Source: Acidaminococcus fermentans_A (GTDB taxonomy: Bacteria > Bacillota > Negativicutes > Acidaminococcales > Acidaminococcaceae). From it: a stretch of 64,000 bases of DNA. Below are positions 24,219-32,547 of the stretch, piece by piece (position 1 is the stretch's first letter; each line of letters begins with the position of its first letter). Under the pieces are notes generated by a model. The model was not told the DNA's origin, made no database searches, and saw nothing but the letters and a program-made list of their open reading frames with translations. Both the position numbers and the translations under genes were made by a program. The stretch lies in NCBI RefSeq assembly GCF_052216985.1, contig NZ_JBQOUY010000013.1:15501-79500 (forward strand), in the 5' to 3' direction.

Positions 24219-25417
24219 CCGGAATGGAGAAGGAGATTGCCTTACTGAGCCAGTTTGCAGAGGAAGATCAGGAGTATATCAGAGCACTCAGACGACAGTT
24301 CCATCGCCATCCGGAGCTGAGTTTCCAGGAATTTGGGACTACTCGGACCCTTGCGGAAGAATTGCAGAAATGCCCTGGCATGGAAGTGACTACCTGGGAC
24401 GGAAAAACCGGTGTGCTGGGCGTACTCCGTGGAGAAAAAGCTGGCAAGGTAGTGGCACTGCGGGCAGATATCGACGCCCTTCCGCTGGAAGAAAAATCAG
24501 GGCTTCCTTTCCCTTCCGAACAATCTGGAGCGGCTCATTGCTGCGGCCATGATCTGCATATGTCCGTGCTGATCGGAGTGGCTCGGGTCTTAAGCCATCA
24601 TCCGGAGCTGTTCAGCGGGACGGTAAAGTTTATTTTTCAGCCGGGAGAAGAAAAGCTGGGCGGTTCTGAAACCATGATTGAAAGAGGCGTTTTAAAAAAA
24701 CCGGATGCCCAGGCCATTTTTGCCATGCACACCTGGCCAGCGGTGGATGCTGGCAGTGTGGGTTTCCGGGCAGGTGCCTTTATGGCATCTTCCGATGATA
24801 TCGATCTGAAAATCATTGGGAAATCTGGGCATGCTGCTCATCCGGACCAATGTGCTGATCCGATTGTTGCCTCTGCCGCTGTGATTTCCGGACTACAGAC
24901 CATCGTTTCCCGTGAAATCAAACCGACGGATTCTACTGTCCTGACAATCAGCATGATCCAAGGGGGCAAGGCGCGGAATGTGATTGCACCGGATGTAACG
25001 CTAAAAGGGACGGTGCGGACCATCAGCAATGCCGTACGGGACAAAATGCCCGCCATGATCCAGGACCTGGCTGGCACCATTGCCAAAGGCTATCATTGTG
25101 AAGCAGAAGTCAACTATACAAAAGGAGTGGCAGCTGTCATCAATGAAGAAGGACTGAATAACCTGGCCAAAAAAGCAGCGGCGGAAATCTTGGGAGCTGA
25201 AAAGACCGTGGATCTGAAAGAAGTCTCTCTGGGCAGTGAAGATTTTTCTGCCTATCAGCAGGAAATCCCCGGTGTCCTGTTCCGTTTGGGAACAGGGAGC
25301 GAAGACCCACAGACTCGCCTGGGGCTCCATAATTCGGCAATCCGCTTTGATGAAAAGGCCCTGCTGGCGGGGGTTAAAGCACTGAGTGCGGTGGCTCTTG
25401 CTTATTTGGATGCATGA
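24215..25417 (+). CDS. M20-family amidohydrolase/peptidase
   Basis: 400 residues from GTG 24215, whose codon overlaps the previous stop (GTGA); ATG 24224 is an alternative. Metal-ligand motifs of the aminoacylase/IAA-amino acid hydrolase branch: HRHPELSFQEFGT, LRADIDALPLEE, AAHCCGHDLHMSVLIG, FIFQPGEEKLGGSE and a C-terminal LHNSAIRFDE. It hydrolyses N-acyl amino acids or similar amides. In this operon the carrier at 22284 probably supplies its substrate. Confidence 0.88.
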   Translation: MTGMEKEIALLSQFAEEDQEYIRALRRQFHRHPELSFQEFGTTRTLAEELQKCPGMEVTTWDGKTGVLGVLRGEKAGKVVALRADIDALPLEEKSGLPFPSEQSGAAHCCGHDLHMSVLIGVARVLSHHPELFSGTVKFIFQPGEEKLGGSETMIERGVLKKPDAQAIFAMHTWPAVDAGSVGFRAGAFMASSDDIDLKIIGKSGHAAHPDQCADPIVASAAVISGLQTIVSREIKPTDSTVLTISMIQGGKARNVIAPDVTLKGTVRTISNAVRDKMPAMIQDLAGTIAKGYHCEAEVNYTKGVAAVINEEGLNNLAKKAAAEILGAEKTVDLKEVSLGSEDFSAYQQEIPGVLFRLGTGSEDPQTRLGLHNSAIRFDEKALLAGVKALSAVALAYLDA

Positions 25418-25448
25418 ATTCCTTCAATTGATCCCAAAACGTTGAAAA

Positions 25449-25493
25449 CCCCAAAGAACAGCTTTTAACCAGCCTGTTCTTTGGGGCTTTTAG
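25449..25493 (+). terminator. hairpin terminator after the M20 gene
   Basis: CCCCAAAGAACA (25449-25460) and TGTTCTTTGGGG (25475-25486) form a perfect 12-bp stem followed by a T-rich tail. Lies between convergent genes. Confidence 0.85.
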
Positions 25494-25527
25494 TTTGGGG
25501 TAGACGTCCAACGGGTTCCGGGCAGAG

Positions 25528-26232
25528 TCACTTTTCCTGGTAATGGACCCTGTACTTCCATTCTTCTGTTAAAACATAAAAACGGACAAATTCCAAGAGC
25601 CTGTCTTTTTCCCTATAGGTCTTTCGATTGATGAGCAGCACAGCCGTATGGGGAGGGACTTTTAAGAGTTCAGCCACCTGTTGAGGGGCAGGGACGGCCT
25701 GCAGCTCATCTTCCGTACGGATAATGGGAATGTGATTTTGGTCATAGATGGCGAGCAGAGAAGAAAAATTCCCTTCTTTTTTGATGAGAGTACTGTCCAC
25801 TTCAAAGATAAAGTGATGGAGATAATAGAGCGGTTTATCTTTGAAATACCGGATGCGGCGGACACTTACCGCAGGAGTACTGGCAGGGATCCCTACAGCT
25901 TCTGCAATCTCCTTTGGCAAAGGCTGATCTTCTACAGAGAGGGTTTTACAATAGAGATATTGGTTGTTTTCTTCAAAATCCTGTTCGAATCCTCCTAGAT
26001 TCAAATGGGGCCATTCTCGTCGTCCTGCAATGAAAGTACCCTTGCCCGGCCTCCGTAGGATGAATCCTTCCTGCTGCAGACGATCCAGTGCCTGGCGTAC
26101 TGGCGCTTTGCTGGCGTTGTACTGCAGAGCCAGTTCAGCCTCCGTAGGCAGCTGATCCCCTTCCTCATAGAAATGGGTTTTGATTTTATGCAGTAATTCG
26201 TTATAGATCTTTTCATGCAGTGATTCTGTCAT
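25528..26232 (-). CDS. GntR-family regulator with UTRA domain (HutC subfamily)
   Basis: 234 residues. The N-terminal winged helix (QLPTEAELALQYNASKAPVRQAL, then LQQEGFILRRPGKGTFIAG) is followed by a UTRA effector domain (VRRIRYFKDKPLYYLHHFI, VLLINRKTYREKDRLLEFVRFYV). It is convergent with the SLC13-RraA-M20 operon and could control it or the hydrolase at 26504. Confidence 0.9.
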   Translation of the reverse strand: MTESLHEKIYNELLHKIKTHFYEEGDQLPTEAELALQYNASKAPVRQALDRLQQEGFILRRPGKGTFIAGRREWPHLNLGGFEQDFEENNQYLYCKTLSVEDQPLPKEIAEAVGIPASTPAVSVRRIRYFKDKPLYYLHHFIFEVDSTLIKKEGNFSSLLAIYDQNHIPIIRTEDELQAVPAPQQVAELLKVPPHTAVLLINRKTYREKDRLLEFVRFYVLTEEWKYRVHYQEK

Positions 26233-26384
26233 AATGGTTCTCTCTTATCTTTTTCTTTTAAGGATACCAGGTACCGGTTATAAATTCAAATTTTTTGTGG
26301 CTGTTTTTTTCTGAACTGCCATTGGAGGAGGGCCGATCATTCTCTTTTTCATTACAAATAAGTCACTGTCGGCTTGAAAATATC

Positions 26385-26454
26385 CTCTTTATACAAAACA
26401 AACAGACTGTGAAAGAAGCACCATAAAACATGATCCACGTCTTTCACAGTCTGT
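26385..26454 (-). terminator. minus-strand hairpin terminator after the hydrolase gene
   Basis: Arms 26402-26415 and 26441-26454 form a 14-bp stem (core CAGACTGTGAAAG / CTTTCACAGTCTG). On the minus strand it is followed by TTTGTTTTGTAT, so it terminates the gene at 26504-27322. Confidence 0.7.
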
Positions 26455-26503
26455 CGTTGGGTATCCAGTGCCAGGAGAGTTGGAGTCTTTCTCTGCTTGG
26501 AAT

Positions 26504-27322
26504 TTATTTCTTCAGCCCTTCAATAAAGCTGATGACACACTGATTGAACTCTTCCGGCTTTTCCCAGAACAGCATATGGCTGCAGTCCTCAAAAATCTTT
26601 GTTTGGGCGCCGGGGATGTTTTCTCCGACCCAGGCACTTCCGTGCACATCGAAGACCTTGCTTTCCCGGGCGCAGCAGACCAGGGTAGGAAGCTGGATGT
26701 GAGGCAGGAAATCCCTCCAGTCCAGGTTGGTGTGGTCCCGCATGATTTCGATCCGCACATAGGGCGGGCATTTGCAGATTTCATCTACCAGCATTTTGTG
26801 GTCCTCGGCTGAAGGAGCATGTTTCAGACAGGCCCCCACAAGCCCTTCTGCAGATCCTCGAGGATCACTTTTGGCGGCGAAACAGGTTTCCATGAAGGTT
26901 TCTACATCGAAACAGGCTTTCTGTCCCCAGGGCCAGTCAGGTTTCACATATTGGGCCGGAGACTGATCCACGCAGATGAGGCTGTCGATCCGATAGTTCC
27001 CAAACAATTCGATATAGCTCCAGAGGATGGAAGCTCCCATGGACCAGCCCAGTACCGTAACATCTTTCAGGTCCAAGGCATCCAGCAAATTCTTCACATC
27101 CATGGCGTACCGGGAAATGCGGTGGCTGTGGAGCACTTTTTCAGATTCCCCATGGCCCCGCATATCCATCAGGACAACCTGGAAATGCCGGGAAAGTTCC
27201 TCTACATTGTATTTCCAGAATTTCGTAGAACAGGTCCAGCCGGGAAGCATGAACAAAGGCTTTCCTTCTCCATGGATTTCGTAGTAAATGGATACATTGT
27301 CGTTGGTTGTAATAAATGGCAT
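26504..27322 (-). CDS. alpha/beta-fold hydrolase
   Basis: 272 residues. Typical single-domain layout: oxyanion region MLPGWTCSTKFW, DMRGHGES, nucleophile elbow LGWSMGASILWSY with Ser near residue 98, and a C-terminal catalytic His in FEDCSHMLFWEKPEEF. Cytoplasmic, no signal peptide. Divergent from the DUF6282-TRAP operon across a 360-bp spacer holding three similar operator-like sites, so both may respond to the same regulator. The substrate could be an ester or lactone; it is not decided by sequence. Confidence 0.82.
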   Translation of the reverse strand: MPFITTNDNVSIYYEIHGEGKPLFMLPGWTCSTKFWKYNVEELSRHFQVVLMDMRGHGESEKVLHSHRISRYAMDVKNLLDALDLKDVTVLGWSMGASILWSYIELFGNYRIDSLICVDQSPAQYVKPDWPWGQKACFDVETFMETCFAAKSDPRGSAEGLVGACLKHAPSAEDHKMLVDEICKCPPYVRIEIMRDHTNLDWRDFLPHIQLPTLVCCARESKVFDVHGSAWVGENIPGAQTKIFEDCSHMLFWEKPEEFNQCVISFIEGLKK

Positions 27323-27421
27323 GGTCCTACCTCCTGTGAAATAAAAATGGAAGATTCTGAATTAAGTATATCACAGGGAAAGACAGCTGAAAATCGTGAG
27401 GGGAATGGTAGGAAAACGAAT

Positions 27422-27437
27422 ACAAGTTTTTTCTTGT
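27422..27437. promoter_or_regulatory. operator-like site 1 (ACAAG-N6-CTTGT)
   Basis: ACAAG at 27422-27426 and CTTGT at 27433-27437 are separated by six T. Same half-sites and spacing as site 2, 114 bases to the right. Confidence 0.5.
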
Positions 27438-27526
27438 GCTGAAACAAACCTAATAATGAAAAACAAAAATAATAGCAGCCAAATGGAAGTAAAAACGATT
27501 GAATTTTTCGAAAAAACAAACTAAAA

Positions 27527-27560
27527 AGTATAAAAACAAGTTTTAACTTGTTTTTATACT
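27527..27560. promoter_or_regulatory. operator-like site 2 inside a 16-bp inverted repeat
   Basis: Arms 27527-27542 and 27545-27560 are perfect inverted copies with TT between them. The arms contain ACAAG (27536-27540) and CTTGT (27547-27551) six bases apart, as in site 1. Confidence 0.6.
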
Positions 27561-27566
27561 GAAATT

Positions 27567-27582
27567 ACTTGTTTTTCCTTGT
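27567..27582. promoter_or_regulatory. operator-like site 3 (ACTTG-N6-CTTGT)
   Basis: Same 5-6-5 spacing as sites 1 and 2, with a changed left half. It overlaps the -35 box of the presumed rightward promoter. Confidence 0.4.
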
Positions 27583-27606
27583 ATAAAATCCGTGCTACAG
27601 TATATT
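27579..27606 (+). promoter_or_regulatory. possible promoter of the DUF6282-TRAP operon
   Basis: TTGTAT (27579-27584), a 16-nt spacer and TATATT (27601-27606), about 77 bases before the start codon at 27683. Confidence 0.4.
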
Positions 27607-27682
27607 TGGACAAAGCGAAACGGACCGGTCCCCCATGAGCTTTGATGACCAGAAATGTGTCAGAAATTGTGGGAGATAAAGT

Positions 27683-28552
27683 ATGGATAAAAAAATTTTG
27701 CTTCAAAAGGCAATGGATTTGCAGAGGGGTGCCTATGATTTACATGTACATTCTTTACCATCGGTATTCCCGAGAAAATTGGATGGTGTAGAACTGATCC
27801 GAGCCGGCGAACAATACGGTATGGCAGGGATCCTCTTAAAAAGTCATTATGAACCGACGGCATTACGGGCCATGCTGATCAATAAATACTGCCATTGCCA
27901 ATGTAAAGCATATGGGGGCCTGGTTTTAAACTGGCCTGTGGGGGGATTGAACCCTTATGCTGTATATGAGGCCGTACGGGCGGGGGCGAAAATCATTTGG
28001 ATGCCTACCAGGGATGCAAGAAACAGTCTGAATTTTGGCAATATGGACGGAGATTTTTTTAATAGACCGGGAATCAGTATCCTGGATGAGAACGGCCGGA
28101 TAAAAAAAGTTGTTTATGAAATTATGGATATCATCAAGGAAAGAGGTGGATGTCTGGCAACAGGTCATATCAGTCCGGAGGAATCCATTGTATTATGTAA
28201 AGAAGGACGTGCCCGAGGAGTTCCAATGATTTTAACCCATCCTGAATTTCAGAGAACAAAGATTTCAGGAGAGATACAGAAAGAGCTTGCGGAGCAAGGC
28301 GTCTTTATTGAAAAGAATTGGTTAAATCTTGTAACGGGGTCCGTGACAGCTGAAGAAATGGCTGCCAATATCCGATCTGCAGGCGTGGAGCACGTGTATT
28401 TGGCAACGGATCGAGGGCAGCAAACGGGTCCTTCTCCCGTAGAAGAATACAGGAACTTTATTCTAGCAATGCTGGAACAAGGCTTTACAGAGAAGGAACT
28501 CTTCATCATGACGCATCAGGTTCCTGCACAGATTATCCATCTATCTGCATAA
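27683..28552 (+). CDS. DUF6282-family metal-dependent hydrolase-like protein, copy 1
   Basis: 289 residues. Amidohydrolase/PHP-like metal motifs in order: YDLHVHSLPS near residue 20, LLKSHYEPT, YGGLVLNWPVGGLNPYAV, WMPTRDARNS, LATGHISPEES, ILTHPEF and YLATDRGQQTGPSP. The second copy at 52860 conserves D-x-H-V-H, KSH, GG-x-NP-x-AV, W-x-PT-x-x-AR, TxH-x-SPEE, THPE and TD-x-GQ. I recognise the family (often annotated DUF6282 or cytosolic protein) but know no proven reaction. It starts an operon with a TRAP carboxylate transporter, so an imported acid or amide is the likely substrate. Confidence 0.78.
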   Translation: MDKKILLQKAMDLQRGAYDLHVHSLPSVFPRKLDGVELIRAGEQYGMAGILLKSHYEPTALRAMLINKYCHCQCKAYGGLVLNWPVGGLNPYAVYEAVRAGAKIIWMPTRDARNSLNFGNMDGDFFNRPGISILDENGRIKKVVYEIMDIIKERGGCLATGHISPEESIVLCKEGRARGVPMILTHPEFQRTKISGEIQKELAEQGVFIEKNWLNLVTGSVTAEEMAANIRSAGVEHVYLATDRGQQTGPSPVEEYRNFILAMLEQGFTEKELFIMTHQVPAQIIHLSA

Positions 28553-28572
28553 AGGTCAGGGGGAGTCAAATT

Positions 28573-29598
28573 ATGAAAACGAAAAAAATCCTATTGGGGC
28601 TGCTTATGACAGCACTGGTGGTGAGTGTATCCGGATGTGGATTGTTTTCATCTGGAAAGAAAAAAGATGGGCCGATAACCATCGGAATTGGATATACTAC
28701 CGCATCGAATCCTGACGATCCTTATCATGTAACTGCATTAACTTTTAAAAATTATGTGGAGAAGCATACAAATGGACGGATCACAGTACATGAATACCCC
28801 AGCAGCCAATTGGGCAGTGAACCGGAAATGTGGGAAGGGATGCAAATCGGGACTTGTGACGCCGCTGTTTTAACAAATGCTTACGTAGCTTCCTATGTCC
28901 GTGCAAATGGAGCATTGGACCTTCCCTTTATTTTCAAAAATGTAAAGCAAGCTAGAGAAATTTTGGATGGCGAGTTCGGACAGGAACTGATGGATAATAT
29001 GAAAGAAACGGGCGTTACCTGCCTTGCTTATTCAGAAGGAGGGTTCCGGCAGCTATGCACTCGGGACAAGGCGATTCGGAAACCAGAAGATTTGGTTGGC
29101 CTGAAAATCCGCTGCATGGAAACCAAGACGTATTTGTCCGCTTATCACTCTTTGGGAGTAAATGCAACGCCTATGGCTTGGGGAGAACTTTTGACAGCAT
29201 TGCAGCAGGGTGCTGTAGACGGCTGTGATGCTCCTCTTAGTGTGCTTTATACGAATGGATTTCCTGATATCTGCAAATATATCGATAATGTGAATCTGTT
29301 TTATTCTCCGCTCCCAGTCTGTGTGTCTACAAAAGTTTATAACAGCCTGACTCCGGAAGATCAAAAGATTTTAAAAGAAGCTGCAGTTGAAGCGGCAAAA
29401 GCAGCTCGGAAAAATAATGATGATTCTGCAGCACGTATGGAAAAAGATTTAAGCAGCAAAGGAATGACCATTATTCCAGAAAAAGAAGTTGACAGCGAAG
29501 GCTTCCGGCAGGTCGCAAAGGCTTGTTATGAAGAAATGGAATCTTATATCGGCAGCAAGTGGGTGCAGAAGCTGCAAAAAGAAGTAGGCCTTCTGTAA
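28573..29598 (+). CDS. TRAP transporter solute-binding lipoprotein (DctP family)
   Basis: 341 residues with a lipoprotein signal peptide: basic start, hydrophobic core and lipobox VSVSGCG with Cys near residue 22. DctP-type fold with YTTASNPDDPYHV at the start, YPSSQLGSEPEMWEGMQIGT, the carboxylate-binding Arg region LVGLKIRCMET, and TPMAWGELLTALQQGAVDGCD. It captures a carboxylate outside the membrane and delivers it to the DctQ/DctM pair encoded next. Substrate unknown. Confidence 0.93.
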   Translation: MKTKKILLGLLMTALVVSVSGCGLFSSGKKKDGPITIGIGYTTASNPDDPYHVTALTFKNYVEKHTNGRITVHEYPSSQLGSEPEMWEGMQIGTCDAAVLTNAYVASYVRANGALDLPFIFKNVKQAREILDGEFGQELMDNMKETGVTCLAYSEGGFRQLCTRDKAIRKPEDLVGLKIRCMETKTYLSAYHSLGVNATPMAWGELLTALQQGAVDGCDAPLSVLYTNGFPDICKYIDNVNLFYSPLPVCVSTKVYNSLTPEDQKILKEAAVEAAKAARKNNDDSAARMEKDLSSKGMTIIPEKEVDSEGFRQVAKACYEEMESYIGSKWVQKLQKEVGLL

Positions 29599-29621
29599 GT
29601 TTTATGGAAGGGGAGAGCACA

Positions 29622-30098
29622 ATGGAAAATTTAGTAAAAGTATCGGATCGGATCAATAAGATTGTAAGCTATGTGGGTGCTGTTTGTTTTGTTGTACTTA
29701 TCTTTGCCTGTGTCTTACAGGTATTCTGCAGATTTATCTTGAATCATTCTCTGTCTTGGACGGAAGAACTGGCACGGTATGCTTTTATTTGGATGCATAT
29801 GATTGGAGCTTCCTTGCTTATTGGAAATGGAGGCCATGCAACGGTAACGGCTATCCTGGATTTACTGCATGGAGGATTGCGGAAGAGTGCAGACCTGTTC
29901 ATTGAGGCAGTAATCCTTATTGATGGGGTACTCATGACCTATGCTGGCACATACCTTTCTTATGCTTCTCGAACCAATTTGAGCACAGCGATGTCGGTCC
30001 CCATGTGGTGTATCAACTCATCAGTTGCTGTTGGAGGTGTCCTTTTGATCATCCAGGCTTTGGTGAAAATGCTTGTGCTCTGGAATGACAATAAGTAA
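29622..30098 (+). CDS. TRAP transporter small membrane subunit (DctQ family)
   Basis: 158 residues from ATG 29622, after GGGAG; ATG 29604 is in frame but lacks a good site. Four hydrophobic segments, with the family motif VFCRFILNHSLSWTEELARY near residues 38-57. It bridges the binding protein and the large permease. Confidence 0.9.
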   Translation: MENLVKVSDRINKIVSYVGAVCFVVLIFACVLQVFCRFILNHSLSWTEELARYAFIWMHMIGASLLIGNGGHATVTAILDLLHGGLRKSADLFIEAVILIDGVLMTYAGTYLSYASRTNLSTAMSVPMWCINSSVAVGGVLLIIQALVKMLVLWNDNK

Positions 30099-30118
30099 CA
30101 GAGAAGGGGAGATTGAAT

Positions 30119-31408
30119 ATGAGTATAGTATTTGTTGTCCTTTTTGGACTGATGCTGATCGGTGTCCCTGTTGCCTTTGCTATTATGAGTTCCGGAGTTG
30201 CCTATCTGGCAATCACAGATACGAACGTAGCAGTTTTGGCACAGCGTATGGTCTATGGAATGAATTCCTTTACTTTGCTTGCCGTACCTCTATTTATTCT
30301 TGTAGGAAATTTAATGGACTTTGGCGGAATCTCTAGACGGTTGACAGACTGGGCGAAAAGTCTGCTTGGCTGGCTGCCTGGTGGCTTGGGTGTTGTTACG
30401 GTATTTAGCTGTGCAATTTTCGCGGCATTGACGGGTTCTGGACCGGCAACGGTAGCTGCTATCGGATCAATTATGCTTCCTGCTATGACCAAGGCAGGCT
30501 ACTCGAAAGAAACGAGCGCTGGGCTGGTTGCTTCTGCCGGGGCATTGGGGCCGATTATCCCTCCCTCCATTCCAATGATCGTCTATGGGGTAACGATGAA
30601 TCTTTCCATTCCTGCGATGTTCGTGGCTGGAATCATTCCTGGATTGGTGATTGCTGCAGCACTTTCCGTTGTAAATGTTATTTTTGCATACCGGAATCCA
30701 GAGGTCTTAAAATTTGCCGGAACTGTAAAATTTGATGGTGCTTATTGCTTGAAGATGTTTTGGAAAGCCTTAGGCGCATTGGGACTTCCTGTTTTGATCT
30801 TGGGAGGTATCTATGGCGGGATTTTTACTCCGACTGAATCTGCGGCTATCGGGATTGTCTATGCACTGATTTTAGGGTTTGCTTTGGGAGAATTAAAAGT
30901 CAAGGATCTTCCTAAAATCCTCATTTCCTCTCTAAAAACTTCTACAATGGTGAATTTCATCATTGCGGCAGCATCTTTGTTTTCCTGGGTCGTTTCCAAG
31001 AGCCAGATTGGTGTAACGATTTCTCAGGCCTTTATTTCTATAGTTGCAGGAAGCCGTACCATTTACTTATTGGCACTGGTCGTAATTCTGCTGATTGTTG
31101 GCTGTTTGATGGATAATATTGCGGCGACTCTTATCCTGGCACCCATTATGATCCCTGTTGGCATCAAACTGGGATGCAGCCCACTCCATCTTGGCATGCT
31201 GTTCTGTATTTGCTTGGTCGTAGGCTTCGTAACCCCTCCTTTTGGCTATAATCTGTTTACAGCCATTTCAATTTCAGGCCTTAACTTTAAACAGATTGTT
31301 CGAGGATCCTTACCTTTTTTAATGGTCGAAATTGCCCTCCTGTTTGTGTTTGCCTTTATTCCTGGAATCATTACTTGGCTTCCGGTTCTGATGGGATTTA
31401 AAATTTAA
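30119..31408 (+). CDS. TRAP transporter large membrane subunit (DctM family)
   Basis: 429 residues from ATG 30119, seven bases after AAGGGGAG; TTG 30113 is an alternative. About 12 membrane segments with family motifs GVPVAFAIMSSGVAYL, FILVGNLMD, FAALTGSGPATVAAIGSIM, LGPIIPPSIPMIVYG, GGIFTPTESAAIG, LVVGFVTPPFGYNLF. Sodium-driven permease of the TRAP system. Confidence 0.93.
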   Translation: MSIVFVVLFGLMLIGVPVAFAIMSSGVAYLAITDTNVAVLAQRMVYGMNSFTLLAVPLFILVGNLMDFGGISRRLTDWAKSLLGWLPGGLGVVTVFSCAIFAALTGSGPATVAAIGSIMLPAMTKAGYSKETSAGLVASAGALGPIIPPSIPMIVYGVTMNLSIPAMFVAGIIPGLVIAAALSVVNVIFAYRNPEVLKFAGTVKFDGAYCLKMFWKALGALGLPVLILGGIYGGIFTPTESAAIGIVYALILGFALGELKVKDLPKILISSLKTSTMVNFIIAAASLFSWVVSKSQIGVTISQAFISIVAGSRTIYLLALVVILLIVGCLMDNIAATLILAPIMIPVGIKLGCSPLHLGMLFCICLVVGFVTPPFGYNLFTAISISGLNFKQIVRGSLPFLMVEIALLFVFAFIPGIITWLPVLMGFKI

Positions 31409-31427
31409 GGATTACGGAATAAAATGT

Positions 31428-31470
31428 GAGAAAGCAGCTCTTCCTTGTGAGATGGGCTGCTTTTCTCTAT
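31428..31470 (+). terminator. hairpin terminator after the TRAP genes
   Basis: GAGAAAGCAGC (31428-31438) pairs with GCTGCTTTTCTC (31456-31467) through an 8- to 9-bp core, ending in a T-rich arm. Confidence 0.6.
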
Positions 31471-31520
31471 AATGGGAAACAAGATGTATCATTTCTTTAG
31501 TTTATGGATGGGAGAATCTA

Positions 31521-32462
31521 ATGAAAATAGGATTTGAAGTTTTTTTGGTAGTGTGTGAAGAAATGAGCGTTACCCGGGCAGCCCGACGGCTTTTTATTAC
31601 CCAGCAGGCGGTCAGTGATCATATCAGACGGCTGGAAGAAAAATATGGGATCAGTCTTTTTCAGAGAAAACCAGATTTTCATCTTACAGCAGAAGGTGAA
31701 ATTATGCGCAGCAGTCTGCAGCAGATGAAAATTATGGAAAGGAATATGGAAAGGACACTCTCTTTTTATTCAAAAGGAAGTATGGGGAACTTTACAGTAG
31801 GAATCAGTACTTCCAGAGCTCCTATCATCCTGCCGCTGGTCTTGCCAGAGTTTTCACAGGAATTTCCCCTTGTCCATGTTTCTTTCGATGAAGAAGATAC
31901 ACAAATCTTAGAAGAGCGGTTGCGGCAGGGAAATATTGACTTTTTTATCGGGGTCAATACTACGCCTGATGATAATTTTGAAATCCATACGATTGCTTAC
32001 GATGAAATCATGCTCGTGATACCGGAAACCCTTTTGGAGCAGTATTTTTCTGCCGAACAAGTCAATTCAATGAAGGGAACTGCCGATTTGAGAGATTTTA
32101 CTGAGATCCCTTTTGTGTTGCCCAATTTCACCACAGGAAAAGTCAGCCATGTTATACAGGAATACCTTGCTTCACACCATGTGCAGCTAAATGTCCAGTA
32201 TAATATCAGCGACAGCGAAACCCAAATCGATATATGTTCAGCGGGACGGTGCGCCGCGATCTGCCCCCGTATGTTGTTGGGATATGTGGATCAGAACAAT
32301 CGCCTTGCTGGAACAAATGTCCAATTGAGGGTGTTTTCGCTGAAAGATATTTGGGAAAAATTAAGTATTGATTTGGTCATCCATAAAAGTGTCGTATATC
32401 CACCTTATGTGATACGTTTTATGGAATTGGTAAAAGAGAAGATTGGAACGCCGATGCATTGA
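31521..32462 (+). CDS. LysR-family regulator, TRAP module
   Basis: 313 residues from ATG 31521. HTH EEMSVTRAARRLFITQQAVS followed by DHIRRLEEKYGISLFQRKP, then an effector domain. Similar in layout to the LysR protein at 4732. It follows the TRAP operon on the same strand after a terminator and probably controls that operon through the spacer at 27323-27682 (inference). Codon use is AT-rich like the preceding genes. Confidence 0.9.
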   Translation: MKIGFEVFLVVCEEMSVTRAARRLFITQQAVSDHIRRLEEKYGISLFQRKPDFHLTAEGEIMRSSLQQMKIMERNMERTLSFYSKGSMGNFTVGISTSRAPIILPLVLPEFSQEFPLVHVSFDEEDTQILEERLRQGNIDFFIGVNTTPDDNFEIHTIAYDEIMLVIPETLLEQYFSAEQVNSMKGTADLRDFTEIPFVLPNFTTGKVSHVIQEYLASHHVQLNVQYNISDSETQIDICSAGRCAAICPRMLLGYVDQNNRLAGTNVQLRVFSLKDIWEKLSIDLVIHKSVVYPPYVIRFMELVKEKIGTPMH

Positions 32463-32485
32463 TCCCACTTTCTATCGTAAGACAA

Positions 32486-32519
32486 GAGGCCTTGTGAACA
32501 GAAATGTCCACAAGGCCTC
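32486..32519. terminator. hairpin terminator between convergent genes, repeated element
   Basis: GAGGCCTTGTG (32486-32496) and CACAAGGCCTC (32509-32519) pair perfectly. The central 24 bases are almost identical (22 of 24) to a hairpin at 44474-44497. Confidence 0.7.
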
Positions 32520-32547
32520 AATACTTATTATAAAATGATCGGTTTTC

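Larger units (their letters stand above)
27323..27682. promoter_or_regulatory. 360-bp AT-rich divergent regulatory spacer
   Basis: No convincing coding frame. It contains three sites of the form 5-6-5 (two ACAAG-N6-CTTGT, one ACTTG-N6-CTTGT), a 16-bp inverted repeat with a two-base centre (27527-27560), and a likely promoter for the rightward operon at 27579-27606. Base composition is clearly more AT-rich than in the neighbouring operons. Confidence 0.6.
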
